A DNA stretch of 30,299 bases from a virus. How positions within the stretch are numbered: the stretch's first letter is position 1; each line of letters begins with the position of its first letter. Below, piece by piece: positions 1-6,163 of this stretch. The stretch covers positions 1-30,299 of IMG/VR virus record IMGVR_UViG_3300042549_001094. The stretch is one strand, 5' to 3'. Below the pieces are notes generated by a model that was not told the origin of the DNA, did no database searches, and saw nothing but the letters and a program-made list of their open reading frames with translations. Made by a program: the position numbers and the translations under genes.

Positions 1-123
1 CTCCACGAGGCTGTCTGCTGCTTTCCATACGTTCACTTCTCCAGTGTCAATGTCCTTAGTTACCACCATCCAAATCGTGTTGTGATCTAAGGTTGTCTCG
101 ATGTCCAATACGATACGCTTCAT
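1..123 (-). CDS. DNA polymerase, family A (T7 gp5-like), N-terminal fragment
   Basis: Only the first 41 codons are inside the window; the gene continues past the left edge. The peptide begins MKRIVLDIETT, which carries the D-x-E pair (D7, E9) of the Exo I motif of the DnaQ-like 3'-5' proofreading exonuclease that forms the N-terminus of T7-type polymerases. The gene is last in the leftward replication operon, six cistrons after the primase-helicase, as expected for a replisome pair. Its start lies inside the preceding 60-aa gene (68-base overlap), and the upstream ribosome site (GAAAG) is weak, so translational coupling is likely. The exonuclease motif is seen; the polymerase domain is inferred from family and context. 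Confidence 0.72.
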   Translation of the reverse strand, partial: MKRIVLDIETTLDHNTIWMVVTKDIDTGEVNVWKAADSLVE

Positions 124-238
124 ATTCTGCTTTCAAGTCTTCATAGTGGTGAATGAGTAACTGATACTTGTCTTGCATTTCATAGTACTTAGTCTCTAAG
201 TCCAACATTCTACCAGCTATCGTGTCTACGTCAATCAT
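56..238 (-). CDS. Small predicted coiled-coil protein, unknown function
   Basis: This 60-aa protein from ATG at 238 is charged, with an alpha-helical, coiled-coil-like stretch over most of its length (leucine and aromatic residues between E/K/Q). A GTG three bases earlier is possible, but ATG at 238 has an AGGAAAG ribosome site about five bases upstream. It overlaps the end of the 92-aa gene before it by 8 bases and runs 68 bases into the DNA polymerase gene in another frame. I do not recognise the family. The long overlap leaves some doubt, but the composition is protein-like and the ribosome site is good. Confidence 0.6.
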   Translation of the reverse strand: MIDVDTIAGRMLDLETKYYEMQDKYQLLIHHYEDLKAEYEAYRIGHRDNLRSQHDLDGGN

Positions 239-509
239 CACTCTTTCCTCTATACGTTAGTTCAGGGCAATGATACACAGGAACTTCTTTCCAATTAGGA
301 TGGTATGCTGATTTAATTATCACACCTTCATAACCACTTTTAGTTTCTGCTTTCTTAAGTCGTGCTCTGTAGGCTCGTTTGTGTGCATACTTTCTTTCCT
401 TGTTCTTCTCAGCCCAAGCCTGAGTATTAAGTTTTCTTTGTGCAACCCGTTGTTCAATGACTTCAGGTGATACACCTTTAGCAATCATTCTATCAACCCA
501 CTTGCTCAT
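231..509 (-). CDS. Hypothetical basic protein, 92 aa
   Basis: The protein is strongly basic in its middle (residues 20-60, rich in K, R, A and Q, such as KNKERKYAHKRAYRARLKKAE), which suggests a nucleic-acid-binding helix. The C-terminus is less charged. The ATG at 509 overlaps the stop of the upstream membrane-protein gene (AATGA) and has a GGAGG ribosome site seven bases upstream. It lies between the primase-helicase and the DNA polymerase, so a role in replication or recombination is possible but is only inferred from position. No known domain recognised. Confidence 0.7.
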   Translation of the reverse strand: MSKWVDRMIAKGVSPEVIEQRVAQRKLNTQAWAEKNKERKYAHKRAYRARLKKAETKSGYEGVIIKSAYHPNWKEVPVYHCPELTYRGKSDD

Positions 510-652
510 TTTGCAGCCTCCATGTACAGACCCACGTTACCTAGTGCATAACCTACAAAGGCTATACCCAGACCTGTATTGCCTTTGACGATCAAGTCAA
601 TGGCTACCACAGTGTAAACCACTCCAACCACAGCAATCAACCATGCACTCAT
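506..652 (-). CDS. Small membrane protein, two predicted TM helices
   Basis: This 48-aa open frame is short but well supported. The ATG at 652 overlaps the stop of the preceding gene (ATGA), a GAGGAG ribosome site sits eight bases upstream, and its own stop overlaps the next start. Two hydrophobic segments (about residues 3-22 and 27-44) are joined by a short polar turn, giving a hairpin membrane protein. Function is unknown. Small membrane proteins among early phage genes can act on host membranes or in superinfection exclusion, but nothing here proves that. Confidence 0.65.
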   Translation of the reverse strand: MSAWLIAVVGVVYTVVAIDLIVKGNTGLGIAFVGYALGNVGLYMEAAK

Positions 653-807
653 TTGTCTTGCTCCTCTTCTAGCTTATCCTTTTCTTTATCAAACTCTACA
701 TCACGTTCTTTATCACCCTTGTCACGACCAAATATCATGTCCCATCGAGCCTCATACTGCTCCTGAGCTACGTCAAAAGGTCTAGGTGTACTTCCTTTGC
801 CTGTCAT
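649..807 (-). CDS. Small conserved phage-type protein (MTGKGSTPRPF...), 52 aa
   Basis: The start overlaps the primase-helicase stop as ATGA, with a strong AGGAGG ribosome site about seven bases upstream. The N-terminus resembles a small protein I recall as frequent in phage replication regions (pattern GKGS-x-PRPF...RWDMIFG). The last 20 residues are nearly all charged (D, K, E). Its function is not known. The tight coupling to the primase-helicase suggests that the two are made together. Confidence 0.7.
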   Translation of the reverse strand: MTGKGSTPRPFDVAQEQYEARWDMIFGRDKGDKERDVEFDKEKDKLEEEQDK

Positions 808-2432
808 AATACTTCCTCCTGAATTTCAACCATGCGTCCAGTGTCCATGTCGTACTTCAAAGTACACGCTGGGCCTGTATAACCATTGTACCTATTCTTA
901 GCCACTGAGATCTTAGTCTGATGTCTCTCATTATCATCCTGAGCCATTGAGTTACGCTCCAGTGTAATGACTGCATCACTGAGCTGAGCAATAGCACCTG
1001 AGCCTCTGAGCTGCGATAATGATACACTACCCCCATCTTCGTGACCTTGGTTCCCTTGCAGTCTACGAAGGTGGCTGACACAGATCAAGGTAATCTCTAA
1101 CTCTTGCACCAGTGTACGAAGCTTCGTCATCATGTTATCAATAGCCTTACGCTCATCTCCATTGTCTTGACCAGATATAACAATACTGATGTGGTCAAGA
1201 AAGATAACCCTGCAATCGCAAGCTTTAGCCATGTATCGGATTCTGTTGGCAATGTTGTCCACATCACTGCTACCGAAATGGTCAAAGAGATAAACACGAT
1301 TAGTACCAAGTGTTGCATCGAAAGCATCTTTAAGTTCCTTCTCAGTTGTTGGTGTGTCAGGCAAGTGCAGAAGCTTGTTAGCGTGTAACGACATAATGCT
1401 TCTAGCAGTCTTACGAGTGGATTCTTCGAGGAACAAGCCTCCAATGTTCCACTTAGTAGTGTTCAGTATATTGAACAATATCTCACGTAGGAATTGACTC
1501 TTACCTAGTCCACTACCTGCTGTGACTGTAATTAACTCTGAAGGTCTGATACCATAGAGAAGCTTATTCAAACCCTTCCACGGGTACATAGCCTCAGCCT
1601 TAGCCTCAGGTTTAATGACTTCCTCCCACAGTGATGCAGCATTGATGATGCCATCTGGAATGTACACCTCAGCTCTCCACCACTCATTCACAAACTCTTT
1701 GGTAGCACCAGCAATGAGGTAGTCACAGGCATCTTTGTAGCCACTCAAGTGCTTCACAATCTTAGCCTTATTACCAAACAATTCAGCCACTTCCTTTGCA
1801 GCCTTCTTACCCGGTTCATCAGCATCAAAGCAGATGACAATGCTATCGAAGGAGTTAAGCCACTCATATTGTGCCTTGCAGTCCTTTAAAGCTGCCTGTG
1901 CACCGTTTCTAACTGACACTGAAGGGTATAGGCTACCTTGCATCTGAAAAGCTGCTAGAGCGTCAAGTTCTCCCTCAGTGATGGTGACGGCCTTGCCACC
2001 AGCGTGAAAGAGCTGTTGTCCGAAAAGCCTAGCATTCGTGAATGTTCCAAGAATGCTGAAAGTTTTGTCTGCCACTCGTCTAAGTTTTGCTGCAACAATT
2101 CGTCCGGCATCGTCAGTGTAAGGATAAAAGTGTTGTCCATTGTCTTGTGTAACTCCATATTTCTCACAGGTTTGAAGGGTAATACCTCTATCAGGTATTG
2201 ACTTAATGGTTCCTTTGATGTCTAGCATCTGAGGCTTTCTAGGTTGTACTGCTTGCTGCATAACTGACAGTTCATCAGCATCAGTTTCATTGTAGTAAGT
2301 ATTGCATGAGAAACAATACGTGTGGTTGTCATCATACAACCCGTTAGCGTCTGAACTACCACACGCATCACAGGCAATATGCTTAATGAGTTTAGACTCA
2401 GGCTTAGGTTTACGTACTAGGTTTAGCTTCAT
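804..2432 (-). CDS. Primase-helicase, T7 gp4-like
   Basis: This 542-aa bifunctional replisome protein primes lagging-strand synthesis and unwinds DNA ahead of the family A polymerase. From the N-terminus, a zinc-binding site (C21, C24, C40, C43) comes first. A TOPRIM primase core follows (E153 in ITEGE; D203 and D205 in CFDADEPG). The RecA-like helicase has Walker A GSGLGKS (306-312), the catalytic glutamate in LEES (336-337), Walker B VIFLDH (409-414), the LRGSGAIAQLSD motif and a late KNRYNG motif (512-517). T7 gp4 has 566 residues, so this copy is full length. The start at 2432 has a GGGAGG ribosome site eight bases upstream and overlaps the previous gene by 23 bases. I saw no good internal ribosome site for a separate helicase-only form. 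Confidence 0.96.
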   Translation of the reverse strand: MKLNLVRKPKPESKLIKHIACDACGSSDANGLYDDNHTYCFSCNTYYNETDADELSVMQQAVQPRKPQMLDIKGTIKSIPDRGITLQTCEKYGVTQDNGQHFYPYTDDAGRIVAAKLRRVADKTFSILGTFTNARLFGQQLFHAGGKAVTITEGELDALAAFQMQGSLYPSVSVRNGAQAALKDCKAQYEWLNSFDSIVICFDADEPGKKAAKEVAELFGNKAKIVKHLSGYKDACDYLIAGATKEFVNEWWRAEVYIPDGIINAASLWEEVIKPEAKAEAMYPWKGLNKLLYGIRPSELITVTAGSGLGKSQFLREILFNILNTTKWNIGGLFLEESTRKTARSIMSLHANKLLHLPDTPTTEKELKDAFDATLGTNRVYLFDHFGSSDVDNIANRIRYMAKACDCRVIFLDHISIVISGQDNGDERKAIDNMMTKLRTLVQELEITLICVSHLRRLQGNQGHEDGGSVSLSQLRGSGAIAQLSDAVITLERNSMAQDDNERHQTKISVAKNRYNGYTGPACTLKYDMDTGRMVEIQEEVL

Positions 2433-2652
2433 TGTCTGCAGCCTCCCTTAGTTCTTCACCAGCCCTCAGGCTTTCAATGACCTTCAATGCTTTCACATCA
2501 AGGTAGCCATAATAGATTTCACCTCGAAGCTGGAAAGCTGTGAAGTCCTGCAACAAGGTTAGACAATCAGCTATCAACTTAGCATCATTGTCCCCATGAA
2601 TGATATTAGACGGGAAAGGCCAAGGCTTATCAGGATCAATGTCAGTGTTCAT
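2410..2652 (-). CDS. Hypothetical protein, about 80 aa
   Basis: The frame opens at 2658 or 2652. I prefer ATG at 2652 because it forms a TAATG stop-start junction with the preceding gene, while the first ATG is only six bases earlier. The N-terminus is acidic and proline-rich (NTDIDPDKPWPFP), followed by a probable helical body. The 3' end overlaps the primase-helicase start by 23 bases, so it is translated just ahead of it and may be coupled. I do not recognise the family. Confidence 0.65.
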   Translation of the reverse strand: MNTDIDPDKPWPFPSNIIHGDNDAKLIADCLTLLQDFTAFQLRGEIYYGYLDVKALKVIESLRAGEELREAADNEAKPST

Positions 2653-2858
2653 TACCATGATAGAGGGTCTTCATTTTCTTTGGCTATCACGTAGCCGTTG
2701 TGCACTTTGTGCAAGACAGCCTCAGACACATGAGACATAACCTTATCACGACCATTGTTCATGACTAATTCAGCCATGCTATCAATAACAGACCAATACC
2801 AGCACTCATACTGAACGACATCAAGATCATCGTTATCATCAAACAGTTCTATAGACAT
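2652..2858 (-). CDS. Acidic hypothetical protein, 68 aa; first gene of the replication operon
   Basis: The protein starts with a run of acidic residues (FDDNDDLD) followed by an aromatic-rich stretch (YECWYW) and a helical region. Start at 2858 has a good AAGGA ribosome site. It follows a 150-base leader with an apparent promoter (2984-3012), so it opens the transcription unit that continues into the primase-helicase. Such small acidic early proteins are sometimes inhibitors or DNA mimics. That is speculation; no fold is recognisable. Confidence 0.65.
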   Translation of the reverse strand: MSIELFDDNDDLDVVQYECWYWSVIDSMAELVMNNGRDKVMSHVSEAVLHKVHNGYVIAKENEDPLSW

Positions 2859-2898
2859 AAATTATCCTTTCAAGGGTTGTTGTCTACTTTAAAGTCTT

Positions 2899-2928
2899 TA
2901 TAAGTATATTACTTAAATAATACTTATA
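2899..2928. repeat. Inverted repeat, 9-bp arms, in operon leader
   Basis: TATAAGTAT (2899-2907) and its exact reverse complement ATACTTATA (2920-2928) are separated by 12 bases. It lies in the untranslated leader of the replication operon and is very AT-rich, so it could be an operator or a weak RNA hairpin. No T-run follows, so it is not a terminator. Confidence 0.5.
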
Positions 2929-2957
2929 TAGTGTATTTAACTTCTATGAATCATCCT

Positions 2958-2975
2958 AGATACTTTGTAGTATCT
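2958..2975. promoter_or_regulatory. Perfect palindrome AGATACT-n4-AGTATCT next to leftward promoter
   Basis: Read on the minus strand, AGATACT, ACAA and AGTATCT give a perfect 7-bp inverted repeat. It lies just after the -10 of the promoter at 2984-3012, near the expected start of transcription, the usual place for a repressor operator or a 5' mRNA hairpin. Fifteen bases of it and its flank recur exactly at 6534-6548 in the opposite direction. Confidence 0.5.
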
Positions 2976-2983
2976 TTAAAGTT

Positions 2984-3012
2984 AGGGTAGCACACAAAGT
3001 ACAGATTGTCAA
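2984..3012 (-). promoter_or_regulatory. Candidate sigma70 promoter for the replication operon
   Basis: On the minus strand a perfect -35 TTGACA (3012-3007) is followed by a 17-base spacer and TACCCT (2989-2984). A TG just upstream gives an extended -10 (TGC-TACCCT). The -10 matches consensus at only three of six positions, so strength is uncertain. The -35 overlaps the stop codon of the 78-aa zinc protein. It would drive the 68-aa gene, the primase-helicase and the polymerase. Confidence 0.5.
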
Positions 3013-3245
3013 TGCTCTCCTTCAGTGTTGGTGTCGCTAACGTGACAGTCATCCTCTTCAGCCTCAGCACTGTCATCTATATCATCCGAAGATATAAGGT
3101 CTTTACGATCCTTTGTAGGCAAGTGTGAGTCAGCCTGTACAGTTTTGAAACATTGCTGGCATAGGTCAATGAATGCACTCGTTACAGCGTGTTTACGTGT
3201 GCTTTCATAGTCCGTTAGTAGTCGATCACAACATAAGCATTTCAT
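3009..3245 (-). CDS. Small zinc-finger protein, 78 aa
   Basis: Two CxxC pairs (C3/C6 and C29/C32) about 23 residues apart form a probable zinc ribbon or treble-clef knuckle, with the pattern MKCLCCDRLLTDYEST. I recall similar short N-terminal zinc proteins from T4-like and T7-like phages, without assigned function. The C-terminal half is disordered and highly acidic (many D, E and S). The start has a GGGAGG ribosome site and overlaps the previous stop. DNA or RNA contact by the finger, or protein binding by the acidic tail, is only inferred. Confidence 0.72.
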   Translation of the reverse strand: MKCLCCDRLLTDYESTRKHAVTSAFIDLCQQCFKTVQADSHLPTKDRKDLISSDDIDDSAEAEEDDCHVSDTNTEGEH

Positions 3246-3388
3246 ACATCCTCCCGTATTTCAACCAAGTCCATATCATCAGGGTCATAGCCTAATTCTT
3301 CATAAACCTTATCCTCTGCTGATTCTTCATCTGCAGCATATACCCATACTGTACGTGTTGGGCTTACCTGATAGCAGTATTCATTCAT
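3242..3388 (-). CDS. Acidic hypothetical protein, 48 aa
   Basis: The peptide begins MNEYCYQVSPTRTVWVYAA and ends in an acidic segment (many D and E). A ribosome site (AAGGA) precedes the ATG at 3388. The start overlaps the preceding gene by 8 bases (ATGAATGA) and the stop overlaps the start of the zinc-finger gene by three bases, so it fits the operon without gaps. Function unknown. The beta-strand pattern followed by a helix suggests a small folded alpha/beta domain. Confidence 0.6.
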   Translation of the reverse strand: MNEYCYQVSPTRTVWVYAADEESAEDKVYEELGYDPDDMDLVEIREDV

Positions 3389-3596
3389 CTTGCTTCCTTT
3401 TGAAGGGGTTAACTTTTACCCATGCTTTCATGTGCACTGGGCTTCCATTGGAATCATAATTCAAACTGTACATCCCATCAATATGCTTGAACCATAGCAT
3501 CCCCATAGGTGTTTTAATGGGTGTCTCCCTTGGTACGTCATACAGTGGAATTGAAGGTTGTTCAATCCAGTCTTTTAAGTCTATGTCTGAGAGCAT
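3381..3596 (-). CDS. Hypothetical protein, 71 aa
   Basis: A soluble, proline-rich small protein (DWIEQPSIPLYDVPRETPIKTP near the N-terminus) with a basic C-terminal end (NPFKRKQDE). The ATG at 3596 directly abuts the stop of the upstream gene (TAAATG), and the end overlaps the next gene by 8 bases. No family recognised. The packing into the operon is the main support. Confidence 0.6.
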   Translation of the reverse strand: MLSDIDLKDWIEQPSIPLYDVPRETPIKTPMGMLWFKHIDGMYSLNYDSNGSPVHMKAWVKVNPFKRKQDE

Positions 3597-3785
3597 TTAA
3601 AAGTCCTCACTTTCAAGGTTAAATTTAAAGTGTAAAGGTTCACCAAGACTATTGAACTGATCTCTGATTGACTGTAAAAGCTTTTCTAAGTCATCGTCAG
3701 TCATTAAACAGTTAAATTCAAACCTAATAACCTCAGTTTTAGATTCGTCTGAATGACCCACAATAGAGCCTTTTGTGTAGAACAT
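3597..3785 (-). CDS. Hypothetical protein, 62 aa
   Basis: A small protein with alternating strand-helix-strand character: a first strand ending TEVIRFEFNC, a helix about residues 29-46 (DDDLEKLLQSIRDQF), then HFKFNLESEDF. An AAGGGG ribosome site lies about ten bases before the ATG at 3785. It sits 12 bases downstream of a 98-aa gene with a similar beginning (TIETITFHFVG), so the two may be distant paralogues; this is based on pattern only. Function unknown. Confidence 0.6.
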   Translation of the reverse strand: MFYTKGSIVGHSDESKTEVIRFEFNCLMTDDDLEKLLQSIRDQFNSLGEPLHFKFNLESEDF

Positions 3786-3797
3786 AGTATGTACCCC

Positions 3798-4094
3798 TTA
3801 CCTAATGTAAAATGATGGCTTTAAGAGGCCATAGATGGCTTCCAAAGGGCTTTTATTATCGCTATCAATGGTCTGTTGTTCATCATGCTCAAGTTTATAA
3901 GCCTTTGATGCCTGCCATTCAAGGTCAGACCACTGGAAATGTGAGATTACTTCGAGCACATCAAAGCCATTGAACTTCACTGAGTCTAAGTCCCTGCAGT
4001 CCCCATCTTCATCAATCTGACATTGAACGTCAACGATAGCGCATGAGTCCTGCAATTCACCTACAAAGTGAAAGGTTATTGTTTCGATAGTCAT
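3798..4094 (-). CDS. Acidic hypothetical protein, 98 aa
   Basis: The N-terminal half looks like beta strands (TIETITFHFVGEL, then AIVDVQCQID), followed by an acidic loop and a helical, tryptophan-containing region (SHFQWSDLEWQASKAY). The start at 4094 overlaps the previous stop (ATGA-type junction at 4091). Charge is strongly negative overall. I cannot assign a family. It lies in the middle of the early small-gene cluster. Confidence 0.62.
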   Translation of the reverse strand: MTIETITFHFVGELQDSCAIVDVQCQIDEDGDCRDLDSVKFNGFDVLEVISHFQWSDLEWQASKAYKLEHDEQQTIDSDNKSPLEAIYGLLKPSFYIR

Positions 4095-4255
4095 TGTGTT
4101 GGTTCCTTTCTTTGAACGTGTTTAGACAATAGCCAATTATCACCTAAGTGTCTAATTGATCTCACCCACTTTAACCGATAGCTTCGCCTTACGTGCTCAG
4201 GTACGTCATAAGACTTGAATAATTCCCGTGTGTGTTTTAGTAGTTTAGTATTCAT
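4091..4255 (-). CDS. Small basic protein, 54 aa
   Basis: The open frame extends upstream to 4420, but that part overlaps another good gene (4257-4472). I place the start at the internal ATG at 4255, which has an AAGGAT ribosome site six bases upstream and begins just after the upstream stop. The resulting protein (MNTKLLKHTRELF...) is basic and helical, with a conserved-looking RSIRHLGDNWLL stretch that I recall from short hypothetical phage proteins. Probably nucleic-acid or membrane-surface binding, but unproven. Confidence 0.62.
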   Translation of the reverse strand: MNTKLLKHTRELFKSYDVPEHVRRSYRLKWVRSIRHLGDNWLLSKHVQRKEPTQ

Positions 4256-4256
4256 T

Positions 4257-4472
4257 TTAATCCTTTGTGTACTCAATAGCCTGTAGCCAAAGCTCCCAAG
4301 CATCCTCGATACTATTCCAGTATTCAGCCCCTTCCCTGACAAGTTGCTGATCTCTAAAGTCACCCCCTTGAGCCTTGTCCATGTATTCAAAGAAATATTC
4401 AAGCTCATAGGTGGGTGCATTACCCATACAAAGCCTGTATGCCTTGATAAATGCTTTTTGTTCCTTTGTCAT
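4257..4472 (-). CDS. Hypothetical helical protein, 71 aa
   Basis: An all-helical, mildly acidic protein beginning MTKEQKAFIKAYRLC with many tyrosine and tryptophan residues. It ends two bases before the next start and begins two bases after the previous stop (TGA then ATG), so packing is perfect. Function unknown. It was chosen over the longer frame on the same strand that overlaps it because it fits the operon and has acceptable spacing to neighbours. Confidence 0.65.
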   Translation of the reverse strand: MTKEQKAFIKAYRLCMGNAPTYELEYFFEYMDKAQGGDFRDQQLVREGAEYWNSIEDAWELWLQAIEYTKD

Positions 4473-4473
4473 T

Positions 4474-4674
4474 TCATTCTTCCATTAAAAACGTGCCGTT
4501 GTGCACACATGATGCAAACAAGGCATCATCAGAGTAATTCTTGAACCCTGCAAACCCATGCAGTTGGATGTGTCGGAACACTTCCCTCTGTTCTGCAGGT
4601 TCTCTGTCAAAGAACCAATCTGCTTCGTAGTCAACGCAAGCGTTTATCATTTGTGTCTTAGTCATTGCAGTCAT
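4474..4674 (-). CDS. Hypothetical protein, 66 aa
   Basis: A mixed-charge helical protein (MTAMTKTQMINACVDYEADWFF...). The ATG at 4674 shares its A with the TAA of the upstream gene (TAATG), a sign of translational re-initiation. A second ATG three codons later is possible. No family recognised. Confidence 0.62.
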   Translation of the reverse strand: MTAMTKTQMINACVDYEADWFFDREPAEQREVFRHIQLHGFAGFKNYSDDALFASCVHNGTFLMEE

Positions 4675-4997
4675 TATTCTTGCTCCTCAAGATCTTTCAA
4701 TTCATCGTAGTAATGCCCTGCAATCTCTCTGAAATTAATCTGCTGAAATGCAGCTGATATGAGGTCAGTCACAAAGCCACACTGAGCGTCTTGAGCCACG
4801 TCAATATAACCCTGCAGAATATCTTTAATGGTGTCTCCCAAACGATAATCAACGTCTGACTTATCCTCCCATGACCCCATGAGTCCAAGGCATACGTTGG
4901 AGATCTCCTCAGTGGCATAGCCATCTTGATCGAGCCACAGGTTAGCCAACCATGTTTCATAATTAGTCCAACCATTGTATTTTCTATCATTAGTCAT
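4674..4997 (-). CDS. Conserved phage/plasmid hypothetical protein (NGWTNYETW family), 107 aa
   Basis: Residues 8-22 contain the motif NGWTNYETWLANLWLD, which I recognise as the signature of a widespread uncharacterised family found in phages and plasmids (I recall it as DUF7249; this name needs checking). The rest is acidic and helical. Start at 4997 has an AAGAGGT ribosome site about seven bases upstream. A 100-base untranslated, structured stretch precedes it, which is unusual in this packed region. The role is unknown. Its spread on mobile elements suggests a host-interaction or DNA-handling function, by inference only. Confidence 0.78.
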   Translation of the reverse strand: MTNDRKYNGWTNYETWLANLWLDQDGYATEEISNVCLGLMGSWEDKSDVDYRLGDTIKDILQGYIDVAQDAQCGFVTDLISAAFQQINFREIAGHYYDELKDLEEQE

Positions 4998-5016
4998 TGT
5001 TTAACCTCTTAAAAGT

Positions 5017-5063
5017 TAGGCCGTAGCCTATGTAGTGCGACAGTGCACTGCAAAGCACTCTAC
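5017..5063. other. Structured intercistronic element
   Basis: The gap between the 31-aa gene and the NGWTNYETW gene (4998-5098) holds a 5-bp stem with a 4-base loop (TAGGC-CGTA-GCCTA, 5017-5030), a perfect 10-bp palindrome CAGTGCACTG (5041-5050), and outer arms GTAGTGC/GCACTCTAC (5032-5063). It may be an mRNA processing or stability hairpin. No T-run supports termination. Confidence 0.4.
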
Positions 5064-5098
5064 TTGAATGCTTCACGGTAATCTGTCACTAATGCGAC

Positions 5099-5194
5099 TC
5101 ACTGATAGAGTACGTCAAAATAAGCCAATGCACCACCTGCCAACATGAGGCCGATAAGTACTGCGAAGCATATATCTATAATCTTGTCAATCAT
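5099..5194 (-). CDS. Membrane micropeptide, 31 aa
   Basis: The peptide MIDKIIDICFAVLIGLMLAGG... has one hydrophobic helix (about residues 5-26) and short polar ends. Its ATG at 5194 overlaps the previous stop as ATGA, which supports translation despite the small size. Function unknown. It is one of two very small membrane proteins in the leftward region. Confidence 0.5.
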   Translation of the reverse strand: MIDKIIDICFAVLIGLMLAGGALAYFDVLYQ

Positions 5195-5367
5195 AATATT
5201 ACAATCCTTTTAATTAATGGTAAATAGATTTTAGACCCAAAGAATTGATAATCAAACATTTGAGCATCCACAATCTTTTGACTGTGTGCCCTTGCTGCTT
5301 TCATGGTCTTAAAAGTCCCGACAGGTGTTTGGCTGTTGGGATGATTCACAATATATTTATATTTCAT
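5191..5367 (-). CDS. Hypothetical basic protein, 58 aa
   Basis: I start at ATG 5367 (MKYKYIVNHPN...), just after the upstream TAA and with AAAGG nine to ten bases before it, rather than at 5385 inside the upstream gene. The protein is basic, with the pattern strand (KYKYIV), TPVGTFKTMKAARAHSQK helix, then strand (FGSKIYLPLI). The helix resembles short phage proteins that handle residue stretches such as FKTMKAA, but no firm family can be named. Confidence 0.58.
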   Translation of the reverse strand: MKYKYIVNHPNSQTPVGTFKTMKAARAHSQKIVDAQMFDYQFFGSKIYLPLIKRIVIL

Positions 5368-5368
5368 T

Positions 5369-5593
5369 TTAAATACCTTTTGCATAGTTGCGTAAAGTTC
5401 TAATATAACCCAGCTTGTCAGTGTGTGCTTGAGTGTTACCCTGCCAAGCCACTACAACTGAGCCTGACTTGCGAACACCTAAAAACCGCCCACGGTTTGA
5501 CTTAGTACCTGCGTAAACCATCTGACCCGCTTGAACGTGCTTGAGCAGGTCAACAGGCACTGCCCAGATGTCAAATATAGATTGATATTTCAT
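5369..5593 (-). CDS. Hypothetical protein, 74 aa
   Basis: The frame opens further upstream, but the ATG at 5593 (MKYQSIFDIWAVP...) has an AAAGGAA ribosome site and is preferred. The sequence reads like a small beta-barrel (QMVYAGTKSNRGRFLGVRKSGSVVVAWQGN), with alternating glycine turns and hydrophobic strands, possibly SH3-like. Function unknown. Second gene of the early leftward operon. Confidence 0.6.
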   Translation of the reverse strand: MKYQSIFDIWAVPVDLLKHVQAGQMVYAGTKSNRGRFLGVRKSGSVVVAWQGNTQAHTDKLGYIRTLRNYAKGI

Positions 5594-5604
5594 GATATAT
5601 TCCT

Positions 5605-5826
5605 TTATGTTGTTGAACCGCAACCGCGACCACCAGCTTCACCAGTTGCCCAGTCTAGCAGGTCAAATGCGTCTTTGTACTGCAGTGTCTTCTTGACTGG
5701 TGCTTCAAAGCGTTGGCCTCCACGGATGTACCGTTGTGCCTCAGCGTCCTTCTTAGTCTTCGAGATGATCGAGTATGCGTCTGCATCGTCTAGGCACTCG
5801 CAGTACCAGTATGTCAGTGTCGCCAT
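5605..5826 (-). CDS. First gene of the leftward early operon, hypothetical, 73 aa
   Basis: The ATG at 5826 has a very strong AAAGGAGAG ribosome site, and the gene is the first after the central control region, so it should be the earliest and most translated product. It starts MATLTYWYCECLDDADAYSI and continues with KTKKDAEAQ, a pattern I recall from short hypothetical proteins of marine and freshwater phages. The C-terminus is glycine-rich. Function unknown. First early genes often act on the host, but this is inference. Confidence 0.68.
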   Translation of the reverse strand: MATLTYWYCECLDDADAYSIISKTKKDAEAQRYIRGGQRFEAPVKKTLQYKDAFDLLDWATGEAGGRGCGSTT

Positions 5827-6065
5827 GTTGTGCTCTCCTTTGGGTTAGTAGGTCAGCTCCTTGCCTTCCTTGTCCTCTATTATCCAGCTGAACCTTACAC
5901 GAAACTTACAAACACAGGTTTTAGACAATTATTTGCAAACTTTAAACCCTTACGTATAAACCCTAATGCCTTTTATGACCTGAGCCATTTAAACGACCTC
6001 AGAGCGTTTATTCCTTGTTTGGTCACTACCCCATCAGACAAAGTTACTAACACCACAACTAATAC

Positions 6066-6162
6066 TTATCCACAATTTTAACTCTTATATAAGACTTTGC
6101 CTGTGTATAACTTATACCCTTACCAGTACCTTATCCACACCTTGTGAGTAACCTGTGTATAA
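6066..6162. other. Cluster of four DnaA boxes, putative replication origin
   Basis: Two exact TTATCCACA boxes lie on the plus strand (6066-6074 and 6131-6139). Two TTATACACA boxes, the sequence of E. coli oriC R2, lie on the minus strand (6102-6110 and 6154-6162). They alternate in strand within 97 bases. An AT-rich stretch and a palindrome TCTTATATAAGA (6083-6094) sit between the first two. The flanking 13 bases CCTGTGTATAACT are also duplicated. Four near-perfect 9-mers in so short a span are unlikely by chance. Use of host DnaA is inferred. Confidence 0.7.
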
Positions 6163-6163
6163 C

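Noticed and set aside
4256-4420. Longer version (109 aa) of the gene at 4091-4255
   Set aside because: The added part overlaps a better gene completely and lacks a ribosome site; the internal ATG at 4255 has one.
5871-5900. Leftward promoter with GATAAT just upstream of the 5826 gene
   Set aside because: The -10 is acceptable but the sequence 17 bases upstream (AAGTTT) does not resemble TTGACA; not enough to call.
5830-6081. 83-aa plus-strand open frame in the control region
   Set aside because: No good ribosome site, sequence without protein-like pattern, and it runs into the DnaA-box region; treated as non-coding.
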